A stretch of 34,326 nucleotides of DNA from an uncultured Bacilli bacterium (GTDB taxonomy: Bacteria; Bacillota_I; Bacilli_A; RFN20; CAG-449), in the NCBI GenBank assembly GCA_944332225.1, contig CALVJO010000016.1:1-34326 (forward strand), read 5' to 3'. The notes below the pieces were generated by a model, which was given only the letters and a program-made list of their open reading frames with translations, was not told where the DNA came from and made no database searches. The position numbers were made by a program, and so were the translations under genes. Shown here piece by piece: positions 25,977-34,326 of this stretch (within the stretch, counting starts at the first letter, position 1; every line of letters begins with the position of its first letter).

Positions 25977-28900
25977 TTAATTTGACTGATAGTCTTCAAA
26001 TCTTGCTATATATCTATATTTATCATATTTTGAGTTAATTGTCACTAATTGATAGCCTGCAACCATCAATAAGCCAAACATGGTTAAGTATCCTCCTTCA
26101 ACTAGATGAGGGGTCATATAATTTAATTCAAAATGATATTCACCTGGATTAACCATAAATCCAATGAATCCACCTTGAGTTTTATAAATCTTTGGAGAAT
26201 CAATTTTATTACCTAAACTATCATAGGTAGTTAAAGTCCATCCTTCATCATATGGAACTTGCAAGACTACCATCTTCTTAGAATCATAATCGGTATCAAA
26301 TCCATAATAATTAATTCCGTGTTCAACATTTAATAATCTATTTTCTTCTAAAGGTTGAATGTTTTCTAAATAACTATCTTTATATTGGAATTTAATATCT
26401 GGTTTTAAAAGATATTGGCTGACTCCATTTCCATAAGTTCTCATAGTCTCATTAACTTTAACTTCCATGCGAGTCACCTCATCATCAACATAGAATCCCC
26501 TCCAACGTTTCCATTCTCCGTCGCTACGGGAATACCATTGAACCATATGGGTATCATGAGTTATCACATATTCTTCATTATTTTCATCAAGTCCATATAG
26601 GGTGATATCTAGATTTTCTCCCATTCTCGCTTGAACTGAAACAAAGCATTTTCCTCTAGTTTGACAATCTTTTCCAATATTATACGAAGATAAATCAACG
26701 TCGAGATAAGAATTCCAATCAAGCTGAGATGTCGTGCCGCTAGATCCTGCTTTAAACTCAACTGGCTCTTCATATCCCACAAATTGATCGTTTTCCCATT
26801 TAGCCCTATAGACATCAATATCGGTATTTCTTAAAGTAACAGAAGTTATATTATCGTCTAATTCATCGCTAGAAGGGAAAGCAAAATCAGTTGAAGAAAG
26901 ATAATCTTCACCTAATAAATCAATGATATCTTCTTCTTCCATGATCGCCCCTTGAAGATAGGCGTTTTCATTTAAAATTGGATTAGAACCCATATAAGTA
27001 GAAGGAATGATTGAATCAAAAGCAAATCCTAATTCAATAAAATGCTCATTGATGTATACAGTATGATCATCAGTTGAAATATATTCTCTATAACCAAATG
27101 GAACATTGTTATCATCATCTTTTAAAATGTAATATTTGATTCCTAAGAATTCATCTAAGTTAGCTTTTTTCTCATGAACTCCCATCGACCAAGAACCATT
27201 ATATTTAACATCAGACCATGATAAGAAATCATCTAAATTCGTGTTATATACCGAATGGAAAGTTCCGATTCCTGGAGTCCCCATCATCATCGCAAAATTG
27301 TTATTATCACGATTCGCCGAAGTAGAGAAAATCTTAAAATAAGAATCATCTTCCTCTTTTAAAGTTTGAGCTAAAGAAATCTCTTCTTTAAAATTATCAG
27401 GACCTCCATAAAGATTAGAATAAGATACCGTCCCTTGACCCATCAATACGGTGATAGTTGCCATAACGATAGCTTCAAAGCAAACGAAATATCTTAAATC
27501 AGAAGTTAAATCAACTTTCTTATAACTCTTTCTAAGATAGATATACATGACAACAATATAGACCATCTCAATATATACATAGATTCTTCTAGAGTCTAAT
27601 TCAGCAAGATTAGATGTCGTTCCATTATTGTATAAATCTTCAGCTTGGAAGAGCATGAAGCCAATTAAAGCCATGATAATAGCAAAGGAAATATCAAAAT
27701 AATAAGTTTTCATCTCCGCGCGGTGATCATATTCATTTGCGATAAATACCACCATAAAGGCGATCACGAAAATATACCATCTCGCATAGGCAACTGAAGT
27801 GAATCCAGAAAAACAATAATAAGCAAATGGGGTAAACAACAATAAAATAGCCAACGCTAAAGCGATAAATACTGAATAACGTTCCCTTTTAATTGCAGAA
27901 ATGATCGAAGGAATTAAAAACAGCATTAAAGGAACAAATATATATAATGACGCGTAAGCATTATCATATCCTGAGACGTGAATAACCGCGGAGTCAAAAC
28001 AAGAAAAGTTGATGGTTAAAAATCCGATTAAAGGATATAGAAGTCTCTTTTGTCCGTCATCTTGCCAAATAAATAAAACATCGAAAAATTGTTTTAAACT
28101 ATCTAAGAAAGAATCTCCATTAAAGATTCCTTTCGCCGCTTCAATTAAATCGGAAAGATAAGTTTGAGACGTGACTCTAGAATTAGTTAAAGCGACAGAA
28201 AAGCAAGGCCATACCACAAATCCTGCGAGCATTATTCCCGCGGCAAAAGCAAAGAAACCTAATAATATCACTTCTAAACGAACATCGATTAATCTAGTTG
28301 ATACGCCTTTACGGTAATAACGCATATCTATTGAGTTCTCTTGAAGATTCTTTAAATATTTCCAGTTTTGAAAGTAACGGAAAATTGCATAGATAACCCC
28401 AACAAAACAGAAAGCTATCAAGAAGAAATAGTTAGTTAATCCGGTGATGAATAATACAAGTGTCAGCATCATCGGCTTTTGTTCTTTAATTATTTTTTCG
28501 ATACCTAAAAGCATTAAAGGGACTAAAACGGTTATTTCTAAAAAGTGATTAAACCAAAGATAATATAAATTCCATCCGCAGAAGGCATAGGCAAGAGCAA
28601 ATAGCCAAGTAGTCTCTTCTTTTAATTTAAAATGTTCTAAAAGAAGCTTCATCGTGACTCCAGCTAAAACCATCTTAGTCATCATCATAAACGCCTGAGC
28701 TTGAATTAACCAATCTCGAGGAACGATCAATAAAACTAAAAAGAATGGATTAAAGAGATAATAAAACGAGTTTGCCCCAATATTATTGACTCCAAGCATT
28801 CCTGAATCATCCCACATGACAAACTGTCCTGAGGTGATCGATGCCCACCAATCATCATATCCGTTATAATAAAAAGGAATTTGTTGTAAAGTAAAATCAC

Positions 28901-29084
28901 CAGAAACAGGGATGGTAAAAGAATTTCTTACCAAGACAATAAAAAACATTAAAAAGACGATGACGTAAGAAAAGACAATAAAACCTAGCCATCTTTTCTT
29001 AGCTAGCCTTTGATAGATATCTTTAATCTTTTGAAAAAATGGTAAGGATAACAATTTATTAAATGAATCGAATATCTTGCTCAT
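25977..29084 (-). CDS. yfhO: YfhO-type GT-C glycosyltransferase-like membrane protein
   Basis: 1035 residues. About a dozen membrane helices fill residues 33-580, followed by a large extracellular beta-rich domain (about 590-990) and a last helix near 997-1016. The first extracellular loop has the acidic GT-C-type motif SGDFTLQQIPFYYNG (D63). In Bacillus, YfhO takes part in glycosylating lipoteichoic acid using a lipid-linked sugar; the family match here is by overall shape and motifs, so the polymer modified is not known. AGGAGGGAC precedes the ATG, seven bases after rlmH. Confidence 0.85.
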   Translation of the reverse strand: MSKIFDSFNKLLSLPFFQKIKDIYQRLAKKRWLGFIVFSYVIVFLMFFIVLVRNSFTIPVSGDFTLQQIPFYYNGYDDWWASITSGQFVMWDDSGMLGVNNIGANSFYYLFNPFFLVLLIVPRDWLIQAQAFMMMTKMVLAGVTMKLLLEHFKLKEETTWLFALAYAFCGWNLYYLWFNHFLEITVLVPLMLLGIEKIIKEQKPMMLTLVLFITGLTNYFFLIAFCFVGVIYAIFRYFQNWKYLKNLQENSIDMRYYRKGVSTRLIDVRLEVILLGFFAFAAGIMLAGFVVWPCFSVALTNSRVTSQTYLSDLIEAAKGIFNGDSFLDSLKQFFDVLFIWQDDGQKRLLYPLIGFLTINFSCFDSAVIHVSGYDNAYASLYIFVPLMLFLIPSIISAIKRERYSVFIALALAILLLFTPFAYYCFSGFTSVAYARWYIFVIAFMVVFIANEYDHRAEMKTYYFDISFAIIMALIGFMLFQAEDLYNNGTTSNLAELDSRRIYVYIEMVYIVVMYIYLRKSYKKVDLTSDLRYFVCFEAIVMATITVLMGQGTVSYSNLYGGPDNFKEEISLAQTLKEEDDSYFKIFSTSANRDNNNFAMMMGTPGIGTFHSVYNTNLDDFLSWSDVKYNGSWSMGVHEKKANLDEFLGIKYYILKDDDNNVPFGYREYISTDDHTVYINEHFIELGFAFDSIIPSTYMGSNPILNENAYLQGAIMEEEDIIDLLGEDYLSSTDFAFPSSDELDDNITSVTLRNTDIDVYRAKWENDQFVGYEEPVEFKAGSSGTTSQLDWNSYLDVDLSSYNIGKDCQTRGKCFVSVQARMGENLDITLYGLDENNEEYVITHDTHMVQWYSRSDGEWKRWRGFYVDDEVTRMEVKVNETMRTYGNGVSQYLLKPDIKFQYKDSYLENIQPLEENRLLNVEHGINYYGFDTDYDSKKMVVLQVPYDEGWTLTTYDSLGNKIDSPKIYKTQGGFIGFMVNPGEYHFELNYMTPHLVEGGYLTMFGLLMVAGYQLVTINSKYDKYRYIARFEDYQSN

Positions 29085-29091
29085 GTCCCTC

Positions 29092-29571
29092 CTATTTATG
29101 ATACGTCTCGTTATTTAAGATTTTAAAAACGCGATAGATTTGTTCTAGAAGAATTATTCTTGCTAGATTATGAGGGAATGTTAGCTTAGATAGACACCAT
29201 CTAAGGTTCGCGCGCTTTTTTACTTCTATATCAGTTCCTAAAGAACCACCTATTACAAATGTAAGCTCGCTAGAATGAACAAAGTGCTCTTCGATTTTTT
29301 TACTTAAAGCAATCGAATCAAATTGAATTCCATCTAAATCAAGCAATATCACAAAATCTTGATCCTTAATCTTAGATAGAATTTTTTCTCCCTCTTTTTT
29401 TAAGACGATTAAGTCTTCTTTAGGTGAGGATTTATTTAAGATTGGTTCATCTTTGACCTCAACTAGCTCTATCTTACAATATTTAGATAATCTTTTTAAA
29501 TATTCTTGGCTTGCTAAAAGAAAATATTTTTCTTTTAATTGGCCAACTGTGATAATTTTTATATTAATCAT
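29092..29571 (-). CDS. rlmH: 23S rRNA (pseudouridine1915-N3)-methyltransferase
   Basis: 159 residues, full length for this SPOUT enzyme, which methylates pseudouridine 1915 in helix 69 of 23S rRNA. The SAM-site knot IGGSLG (107-112), the LSKLTFPHNLARIILLEQIY segment (127-146) and the C-terminal YHK (157-159) are all present. It overlaps walJ by eight bases. Confidence 0.96.
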   Translation of the reverse strand: MINIKIITVGQLKEKYFLLASQEYLKRLSKYCKIELVEVKDEPILNKSSPKEDLIVLKKEGEKILSKIKDQDFVILLDLDGIQFDSIALSKKIEEHFVHSSELTFVIGGSLGTDIEVKKRANLRWCLSKLTFPHNLARIILLEQIYRVFKILNNETYHK

Positions 29572-30325
29572 GGTCTAAAGAAAAATTGCCTCCAGACACC
29601 ATCTCTCTTTGCTTCGCGCAACGGATTAAGATGTGTGAGACATCAACCCCTCTTTTTTTCATAATATTATTTAAAGTATTTAAAGCTGTATCTTCATTAT
29701 TAGCTTCTTCGGAAAGGTGAGCTAAAGTTATCTCTTTGGTATCATACGATAATAATTCAGAAAGATATAAGGAAGCATCTTCATTAGAAAGATGCCCTTT
29801 ATCTCCCATGATTCGATCAATTAAATATTGAGGACGGGTAGTTTGAAGCTGCATCTTTACATCATAATTAGATTCAAAAATATAGTAAGTCGCGTCTTTT
29901 AAATAAGATAAAACTTTCTCATAGATAAACCCCGTATCAGTTATATAGACTAGTTTTTCATTATTTGAATATATTACAAAACCGATAGATCCTTTTGTAT
30001 CATGGCTAGTTGGAAAGCAAAACACATCAAAACAACCAAATTTATAAGATTTATAATTTTCTAGCTCATGAGAATAATCAACATTACGAGTGTATTTAGT
30101 TGAATAAATGATATCTCGAGAAAAAACATTTAATCCTGCGATATGGTCATTATGAGAATGGGTAACTAACACAGCATCAATATCATCTAACGTTAAATTT
30201 AATTTACTTAAATGATTCTTTAAGCATTTATTCGTGATTCCGCAGTCGATAATGAGATTATAATTATCATCAGAAATCAAGGTGCAATTACCCTTGCTAC
30301 CCGAAGCGAAAATATAATAACGCAT
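29564..30325 (-). CDS. walJ: WalJ/YycJ-type metallo-beta-lactamase-fold hydrolase
   Basis: 253 residues. The metal motif HSHNDH (56-61) and the following histidines of the metallo-beta-lactamase fold are present. In Bacilli, YycJ/WalJ is a 5'-exonuclease-like protein linked to cell-wall and replication coordination. Start and dnaB stop overlap by one base (TAATG), indicating reinitiation. The neighbour rlmH also follows yycJ-type genes in other Bacilli. Confidence 0.9.
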   Translation of the reverse strand: MRYYIFASGSKGNCTLISDDNYNLIIDCGITNKCLKNHLSKLNLTLDDIDAVLVTHSHNDHIAGLNVFSRDIIYSTKYTRNVDYSHELENYKSYKFGCFDVFCFPTSHDTKGSIGFVIYSNNEKLVYITDTGFIYEKVLSYLKDATYYIFESNYDVKMQLQTTRPQYLIDRIMGDKGHLSNEDASLYLSELLSYDTKEITLAHLSEEANNEDTALNTLNNIMKKRGVDVSHILIRCAKQREMVSGGNFSLDHD

Positions 30326-31704
30326 TAATTTTCTCCTTTATAATTATCCATCTCGACAAATTTTGAGATACTCATCATAAAGGATAACGGAATTTCTCCA
30401 ATTGGTCCCAATCTATTTTTAGCAAAATTTAAATGAACGATATCTGAAGAAGAAAAACTATCATTATCACTTTTTCTTAAGCTATCTTGAGTTACTTCTT
30501 TAGATTGCTGATATCCATCACGATGAGCAAGCATTACAATATCAGCATCTTGTTCAATAGATCCTGAATCTCTTAAATCTGACATGACTGGTTTTCTTTT
30601 TGATTTTTCATTATCTCTAGAAAGCTGAGATAATAAAATAATTGGTACTTCTAAATCTCTAGCAATCGATTTTAAATTTCTCATTACTTCATCAATATTC
30701 TCTTTATTGCTCTGACGAGGATTAGCAAGATTAATCAACCCTAGATAATCTATAACTACTAAACCAATATTAGAATCTCTAGCCCTTAATTTAGTTAATT
30801 TAGCCCTGATATCTCCAACTTTAATTCCTGAAGTATCATCAATAAAAAATTTAACGGTATTTATTTTATCTTCAGCTTCGGTTAAAGCTATGATATCAGA
30901 ATCAGTGATATCTCCAGATCTAAACTTTCTAGAAGGAACTGCAGAAATGCTAGATAAAAGTCTTTCCGTAATTTGTTCAACCGACATCTCTAGAGAAAAT
31001 AACACCACGGTTTTCTTAGTAAAATATGCTGTTTGCCAAGCAAAATTTAAGGCTAAAGCGGTCTTTCCTACAGATGGACGCGCGGCTAAAATATTAACCG
31101 AACCCTTTTGCCAACCGTTAGTTAAGGCGTTAATGGTCTTAAATCCGGTATCGATACCAGTTAAGACATTCTTCTCTTTAGAACGATATTTTAATGATAT
31201 TTTCTTATTTAAATTATCTACAACTTGAGATAGATCAAAGAAATCAGAAGTAGCCTGATTTTTAGTTATATTATCTACAGTATTTTTATAATTCTCTAAA
31301 TAGGCTCCAATATCTTTAACCCCTTTAGAGTAATACTCGCTTTTTAATCTATCAGTCTCCACGAATAATTTTCTGACGATAGAATAATCAATAACTGTCT
31401 TTAAATGATATGATGCGTCCGCGGTGGACAAAGTTACATCCGCGATTGAACGAATATAATCCATCCCTCCAACTGAATCTAATAGATTAAGATTTTTTAA
31501 TTCATTAACTAAGGCAACTGTATCAACCGCATTCCCTTTAGAATGAAGATTCTTCAAGGCTCTAAAAACAATCGCATTTTGATTCTTAGAATAAAAATCA
31601 GATTCATCTAGACCATCGATAGCTTCTTGTAAAAAAGGTCTAGAGACTAACATGTGTCCTAGAACAGCTTTTTCAGATTCTAAAGAATAAGGTAATTTTT
31701 CCAT
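30325..31704 (-). CDS. dnaB: Replicative DNA helicase
   Basis: 459 residues (called dnaC in Bacillus). The N-terminal primase-interacting helical domain (about 5-105), a linker, and a RecA-like ATPase follow. Walker A is ARPSVGKTA (208-216) and the Walker B strand is LVVIDYLGL. QLSRDNEKSKRKPVMSDLRD, ending in DSGSIEQDAD, is typical of DnaB helicases. No intein. Position after rplI is the usual Bacilli arrangement; both flanking genes overlap by one base. Confidence 0.96.
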   Translation of the reverse strand: MEKLPYSLESEKAVLGHMLVSRPFLQEAIDGLDESDFYSKNQNAIVFRALKNLHSKGNAVDTVALVNELKNLNLLDSVGGMDYIRSIADVTLSTADASYHLKTVIDYSIVRKLFVETDRLKSEYYSKGVKDIGAYLENYKNTVDNITKNQATSDFFDLSQVVDNLNKKISLKYRSKEKNVLTGIDTGFKTINALTNGWQKGSVNILAARPSVGKTALALNFAWQTAYFTKKTVVLFSLEMSVEQITERLLSSISAVPSRKFRSGDITDSDIIALTEAEDKINTVKFFIDDTSGIKVGDIRAKLTKLRARDSNIGLVVIDYLGLINLANPRQSNKENIDEVMRNLKSIARDLEVPIILLSQLSRDNEKSKRKPVMSDLRDSGSIEQDADIVMLAHRDGYQQSKEVTQDSLRKSDNDSFSSSDIVHLNFAKNRLGPIGEIPLSFMMSISKFVEMDNYKGEN

Positions 31705-32153
31705 TATTTATTTTCTCCAACGTGAACATTAATCGTGCCGATTACACCTTTATAAATCTCAATTCTTAATCTAGTGTAACCAAAGGCATTAACTGGATAC
31801 TTATCAATAAATTTTCTCTTATCGAGAGAGATATTATGAACTTTCTTTAATTCTTCGATAATTTGCTTAGGTGAGATATTACCAAACATCCTTCCATCCT
31901 TAGAAGAAGGAGCTTTAAACTCTAAAGTAATATTCTTTAAATCTTCAGCAATCTTTTTTGCTTCCTCAGTTTTAATTTTTTCATCTTCCGCGCGTTGATC
32001 TTGTTCCATCTTTAAATGCGCGGCGGACCCTTGAGTGTATTTAATAGCTAAACCGTTTCTAATAAGATAATTTGATCCATAGCCATCGCTTACTTCGCAA
32101 ATTGAATCTTTTTTTCCAACATTTTTAACGTCTTTTAATAAAATAACCTTCAT
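31704..32153 (-). CDS. rplI: 50S ribosomal protein L9
   Basis: 149 residues with the L9 N-terminal signature (MKVILLKDVKNVGKKD, then GYGSNYLIRNGLA) that binds 23S rRNA, a long connecting helix (about 42-75) and the C-terminal domain. One base separates it from gdpP and its stop overlaps the dnaB ATG. Confidence 0.97.
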   Translation of the reverse strand: MKVILLKDVKNVGKKDSICEVSDGYGSNYLIRNGLAIKYTQGSAAHLKMEQDQRAEDEKIKTEEAKKIAEDLKNITLEFKAPSSKDGRMFGNISPKQIIEELKKVHNISLDKRKFIDKYPVNAFGYTRLRIEIYKGVIGTINVHVGENK

Positions 32154-32154
32154 T

Positions 32155-34167
32155 TTAGTCCCCTCCTAATATCTTCTTTTTACCTTGCCCGTTCACATAG
32201 TTTTTAATCGCATCTTCGACTAATTCTTTAACTTGATGAACGTTGGTTGTATCTCTAAATCTCGCTGCCGCGGAAGTAAAAGATCCTCCGCCCTTAAGCG
32301 ATTCACAGATAAGCTGACAAGAAATTGATCCATCGCTTCTAGATGATAAGCCGATATCCTTTTCCGAAACTCTACCAATTACAAATGAGGCTTGAATTCC
32401 TGAAATTTGTAAGGCTTCGGTAGCTACGCGGGCTAGCATAGCTTGCTCAACTATCTCATTTGAATCTGCGTAAGTTAATAAGATTCCTACTTCAGGATAG
32501 GTTGCTCGATTCATGATTGAATTCTTTAAGATATATTCTTCTAATTCAACTTTTAAGAAAGCATCCGCTTCAGCTGAATCCGCTCCATAAGTCTTTAAAA
32601 CATAAGAAGCATCAAATGTTCTAGCTCCGGTATGAATTCTAAAGTTATTAGTATCTAAAATAATTCCTGCGAGCATGAACGTTGCAGCTTTCTTTGGCAT
32701 CTCAATTGACTGAGGAGCGTGATAAATCATCTCGGCAATCAATTCAGAAGCTGATGAAGCTGATGAATCGATATATGATGTCTCCGGTTTTTGAATCACT
32801 GATGAAGTAACTCTATGATGGTCAACAATAGCTACATGCTCAGCTTTTTTAACTAAGGCAGGACACATCGTGTTCTCAGTTGAATGGACGTCAGTAACTA
32901 TCAATAAATCATCATTTTTAATCTCATCGAGAGCCTTAGTTGGCTGAATCGTCATCTCTAAGATCTCTTCTTTAGAGAAAGTCTTCTTAAAAGCTTTTTT
33001 AGTTTTATTCTCTAATTTATATTCATCGTAAACGATTCTTATATTCTTATTTGGACTGATTCCTTTAGCAAAATAATATAAACCGATAGATGAGCCAATC
33101 GCATCTAAATCCGCGGTGTCATGCCCCATGATATAGATTGATTTAGCTTCTTCAATCAACGCCTTAAAGGAATTAGCCATAACTCTACTTTCAACTGAGT
33201 TACGTTTTTCTTTAGTTTCTGAGAGTCCTCCAAAGAATTGTAAGTTCTCTCCGTAAGTAGAAGCAACAGCTTGGTCGCCACCTCTAGATAAGGCGACATC
33301 TAAAGCTTTTGTAGCCATTTCAAACAAACGGTTATAATTATCATTTCCTGAAGCGATACCTATAGATAAGGTAAATCCTGCTTCTTGGTTTTCATCTTTA
33401 ATCGCATTTAATAAAGAGAATTTATCGCGTAAAATATCATCATAATTTTCTCGATTACAGATGAATAAATATGAATCATTTTTATATTTCTTAACAAGCA
33501 TATGATGCTTTTTACCATAATCTAAGACTACTTTTTGAATGATAGCTAAGGAAGCATTAACTTGAGTATCATCAAGCATATTAGCCATATCTTGATAGTT
33601 ATCGACGGTGATAACTCCTATTGCTGGGGTATGTTTATAAACTTGATCATAAACATTCTTTAATTCTGTCACATCTTTAAAAATAAATAAGTGAGCTTCT
33701 TTTAAATATCTAACTACATAATGAGAGGCATTAAAATCAATGCTTGTCTCATCTGAATTACCATTTTGTAATCTAGATAAACCTTCAAAATAATTAAAGA
33801 TATTATTGTCGATTAAATTTCTTTCAATACCCTTAAACAAATCATTAGCCCAGATGACATTATTATCATCATCGGTGATGATAAGCCCGATCATGCCAAA
33901 ATCATAGGCTACTTGAATATCATTACCTAAAACCTTTAAAGTCGTGATATCTGATTTATTTTTAGCTTTAGATAACTTAGCAAAAGTAATTAAAGAAATA
34001 ATTAAATTAACGAGAATTATAATCGCGGCAAAAGCATAGATAATCTCAACGATATAAGTTCTAAACCAACCTCCGTCAGTTAGGAAAAATAATACCAAAC
34101 ACAAGATTAGTTCTACAAAAAAGGCTACGCAGTTGGCCACAAGATATTTTTGAATTAATTTTTGCAT
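32155..34167 (-). CDS. gdpP: Cyclic-di-AMP phosphodiesterase GdpP
   Basis: 670 residues. Two membrane helices (about 10-29, 37-60), a PAS-like domain (about 80-170), a degenerate GGDEF domain (about 175-305) and a DHH-DHHA1 phosphodiesterase (about 340-660). Metal residues are visible: H349, D353 and D355 in GHDTADLDAIG, D426, the DHH triad D449-H450-H451 and the SASSASE segment; KGGGSFTSAA (625-634) is in DHHA1. It hydrolyses c-di-AMP and so tunes potassium balance and envelope stress. First gene of a long operon; GAGG lies seven bases before the ATG. Confidence 0.96.
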   Translation of the reverse strand: MQKLIQKYLVANCVAFFVELILCLVLFFLTDGGWFRTYIVEIIYAFAAIIILVNLIISLITFAKLSKAKNKSDITTLKVLGNDIQVAYDFGMIGLIITDDDNNVIWANDLFKGIERNLIDNNIFNYFEGLSRLQNGNSDETSIDFNASHYVVRYLKEAHLFIFKDVTELKNVYDQVYKHTPAIGVITVDNYQDMANMLDDTQVNASLAIIQKVVLDYGKKHHMLVKKYKNDSYLFICNRENYDDILRDKFSLLNAIKDENQEAGFTLSIGIASGNDNYNRLFEMATKALDVALSRGGDQAVASTYGENLQFFGGLSETKEKRNSVESRVMANSFKALIEEAKSIYIMGHDTADLDAIGSSIGLYYFAKGISPNKNIRIVYDEYKLENKTKKAFKKTFSKEEILEMTIQPTKALDEIKNDDLLIVTDVHSTENTMCPALVKKAEHVAIVDHHRVTSSVIQKPETSYIDSSASSASELIAEMIYHAPQSIEMPKKAATFMLAGIILDTNNFRIHTGARTFDASYVLKTYGADSAEADAFLKVELEEYILKNSIMNRATYPEVGILLTYADSNEIVEQAMLARVATEALQISGIQASFVIGRVSEKDIGLSSRSDGSISCQLICESLKGGGSFTSAAARFRDTTNVHQVKELVEDAIKNYVNGQGKKKILGGD

Positions 34168-34191
34168 TTAATTACCTCGCTCGTAATAGTA

Positions 34192-34202
34192 ATTATATTA
34201 TA
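34192..34202 (-). promoter_or_regulatory. Likely -10 region of the gdpP operon
   Basis: Two overlapping TATAAT boxes on the minus strand, 24-30 bases before the gdpP ATG. The upstream region is so A/T-rich that a -35 element cannot be chosen with confidence. Confidence 0.45.
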
Positions 34203-34258
34203 TTTTTAAATTTATAAATATAAAGAATTATTGCTCTTAGAAAATAGTTAGAACAAAA

Positions 34259-34274
34259 GCGAAATAAATTTCGC
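34259..34274 (-). terminator. Terminator of the gene upstream of gdpP
   Basis: A perfect 7-base stem (GCGAAAT / ATTTCGC) is followed on the minus strand by TTTTGTT. It probably ends a minus-strand gene beyond the window edge. Confidence 0.55.
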
Positions 34275-34277
34275 ATG

Positions 34278-34304
34278 AAACTTAGAGAAATTATCTCTAA
34301 GTTT
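34278..34304. terminator. Second hairpin upstream of gdpP
   Basis: A perfect 11-base inverted repeat (34278-34288 / 34294-34304, loop AATTA) with TTTTT across the 3' arm on the plus strand. It forms a tandem pair with the hairpin at 34259-34274. The T-run favours the plus strand, but no plus-strand gene precedes it here. Confidence 0.5.
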
Positions 34305-34326
34305 TTATATTATACACATGTATGTA

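Noticed and set aside
1-34326. CRISPR arrays, tRNA or rRNA genes, insertion sequences, prophage or defence cassettes
   Set aside because: None seen: no regularly spaced direct repeats, no cloverleaf-type gene with a CCA end and T-loop, and no transposase, integrase or known defence protein among the reading frames.

Overview
The window is AT-rich (about one third G+C by eye), densely coded and uses the standard bacterial code: no in-frame UGA has to be read as Trp. Gene content and order (gdpP-rplI-dnaB-walJ-rlmH; prfA-prmC-tsaC-rpiB; comFA-comFC; AgrC/LytTR-type signalling; intrinsic terminators; AGGAGG-type ribosome binding sites) point to a member of the Bacillota, class Bacilli. It is probably an uncultured, gut-associated Erysipelotrichales/RF39-like lineage. 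That placement is inferred from gene order and protein style, not from a marker-gene search.

Region 1 (1-9256, minus strand) is accessory. A LytTR response regulator and an AgrC-like histidine kinase overlap each other. They are followed, after a gap with a near-consensus CcpA/LacI-type cre box, by a small two-helix membrane protein and a 2037-residue surface glycosidase. The glycosidase has a domain-swapped GH3 enzyme, a membrane hairpin, five repeated carbohydrate-binding-like modules, four Cys-rich knuckles and a bacterial Ig-like domain. A 163-residue four-helix membrane protein lies just upstream.

Region 2 (9257-11960) holds an O6-methylguanine-DNA methyltransferase, a decayed small lipoprotein gene with two short tandem duplications, and a plus-strand pair: a secreted protein of unknown function (faint resemblance to leukocidin-type beta-barrel toxins) and a small membrane protein. 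A strong, probably bidirectional terminator closes it.

Region 3 (12004-17877) encodes a heterodimeric ABC exporter with its own promoter, and the competence-type pair comFC/comFA behind a small membrane protein whose ribosome binding site lies inside a terminator-like hairpin.

Region 4 (17884-22612) is a housekeeping translation/metabolism operon (prfA, prmC, tsaC, rpiB), then a lone RtcB-type RNA ligase and a small membrane protein.

Region 5 (22721-34326) has a plus-strand TetR-family regulator facing a long minus-strand operon: gdpP (c-di-AMP phosphodiesterase), rplI, dnaB, walJ, rlmH, a YfhO-type GT-C membrane protein, a DUF3137 membrane protein and lemA. Several neighbours overlap or are separated by one base, which indicates coupled expression.

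The most notable observations are the architecture of the giant GH3 protein (including a Cys-to-His exchange in its knuckles that suggests metal binding), the miniature protein that looks like its membrane frame, the terminator/ribosome-binding-site overlap at 17878-17907, a strong in-frame C|GCG codon-pair signature giving at least 15 CCGCGG sites, and the micro-duplicated lipoprotein pseudogene. No tRNA, rRNA, CRISPR array or insertion sequence was recognised.
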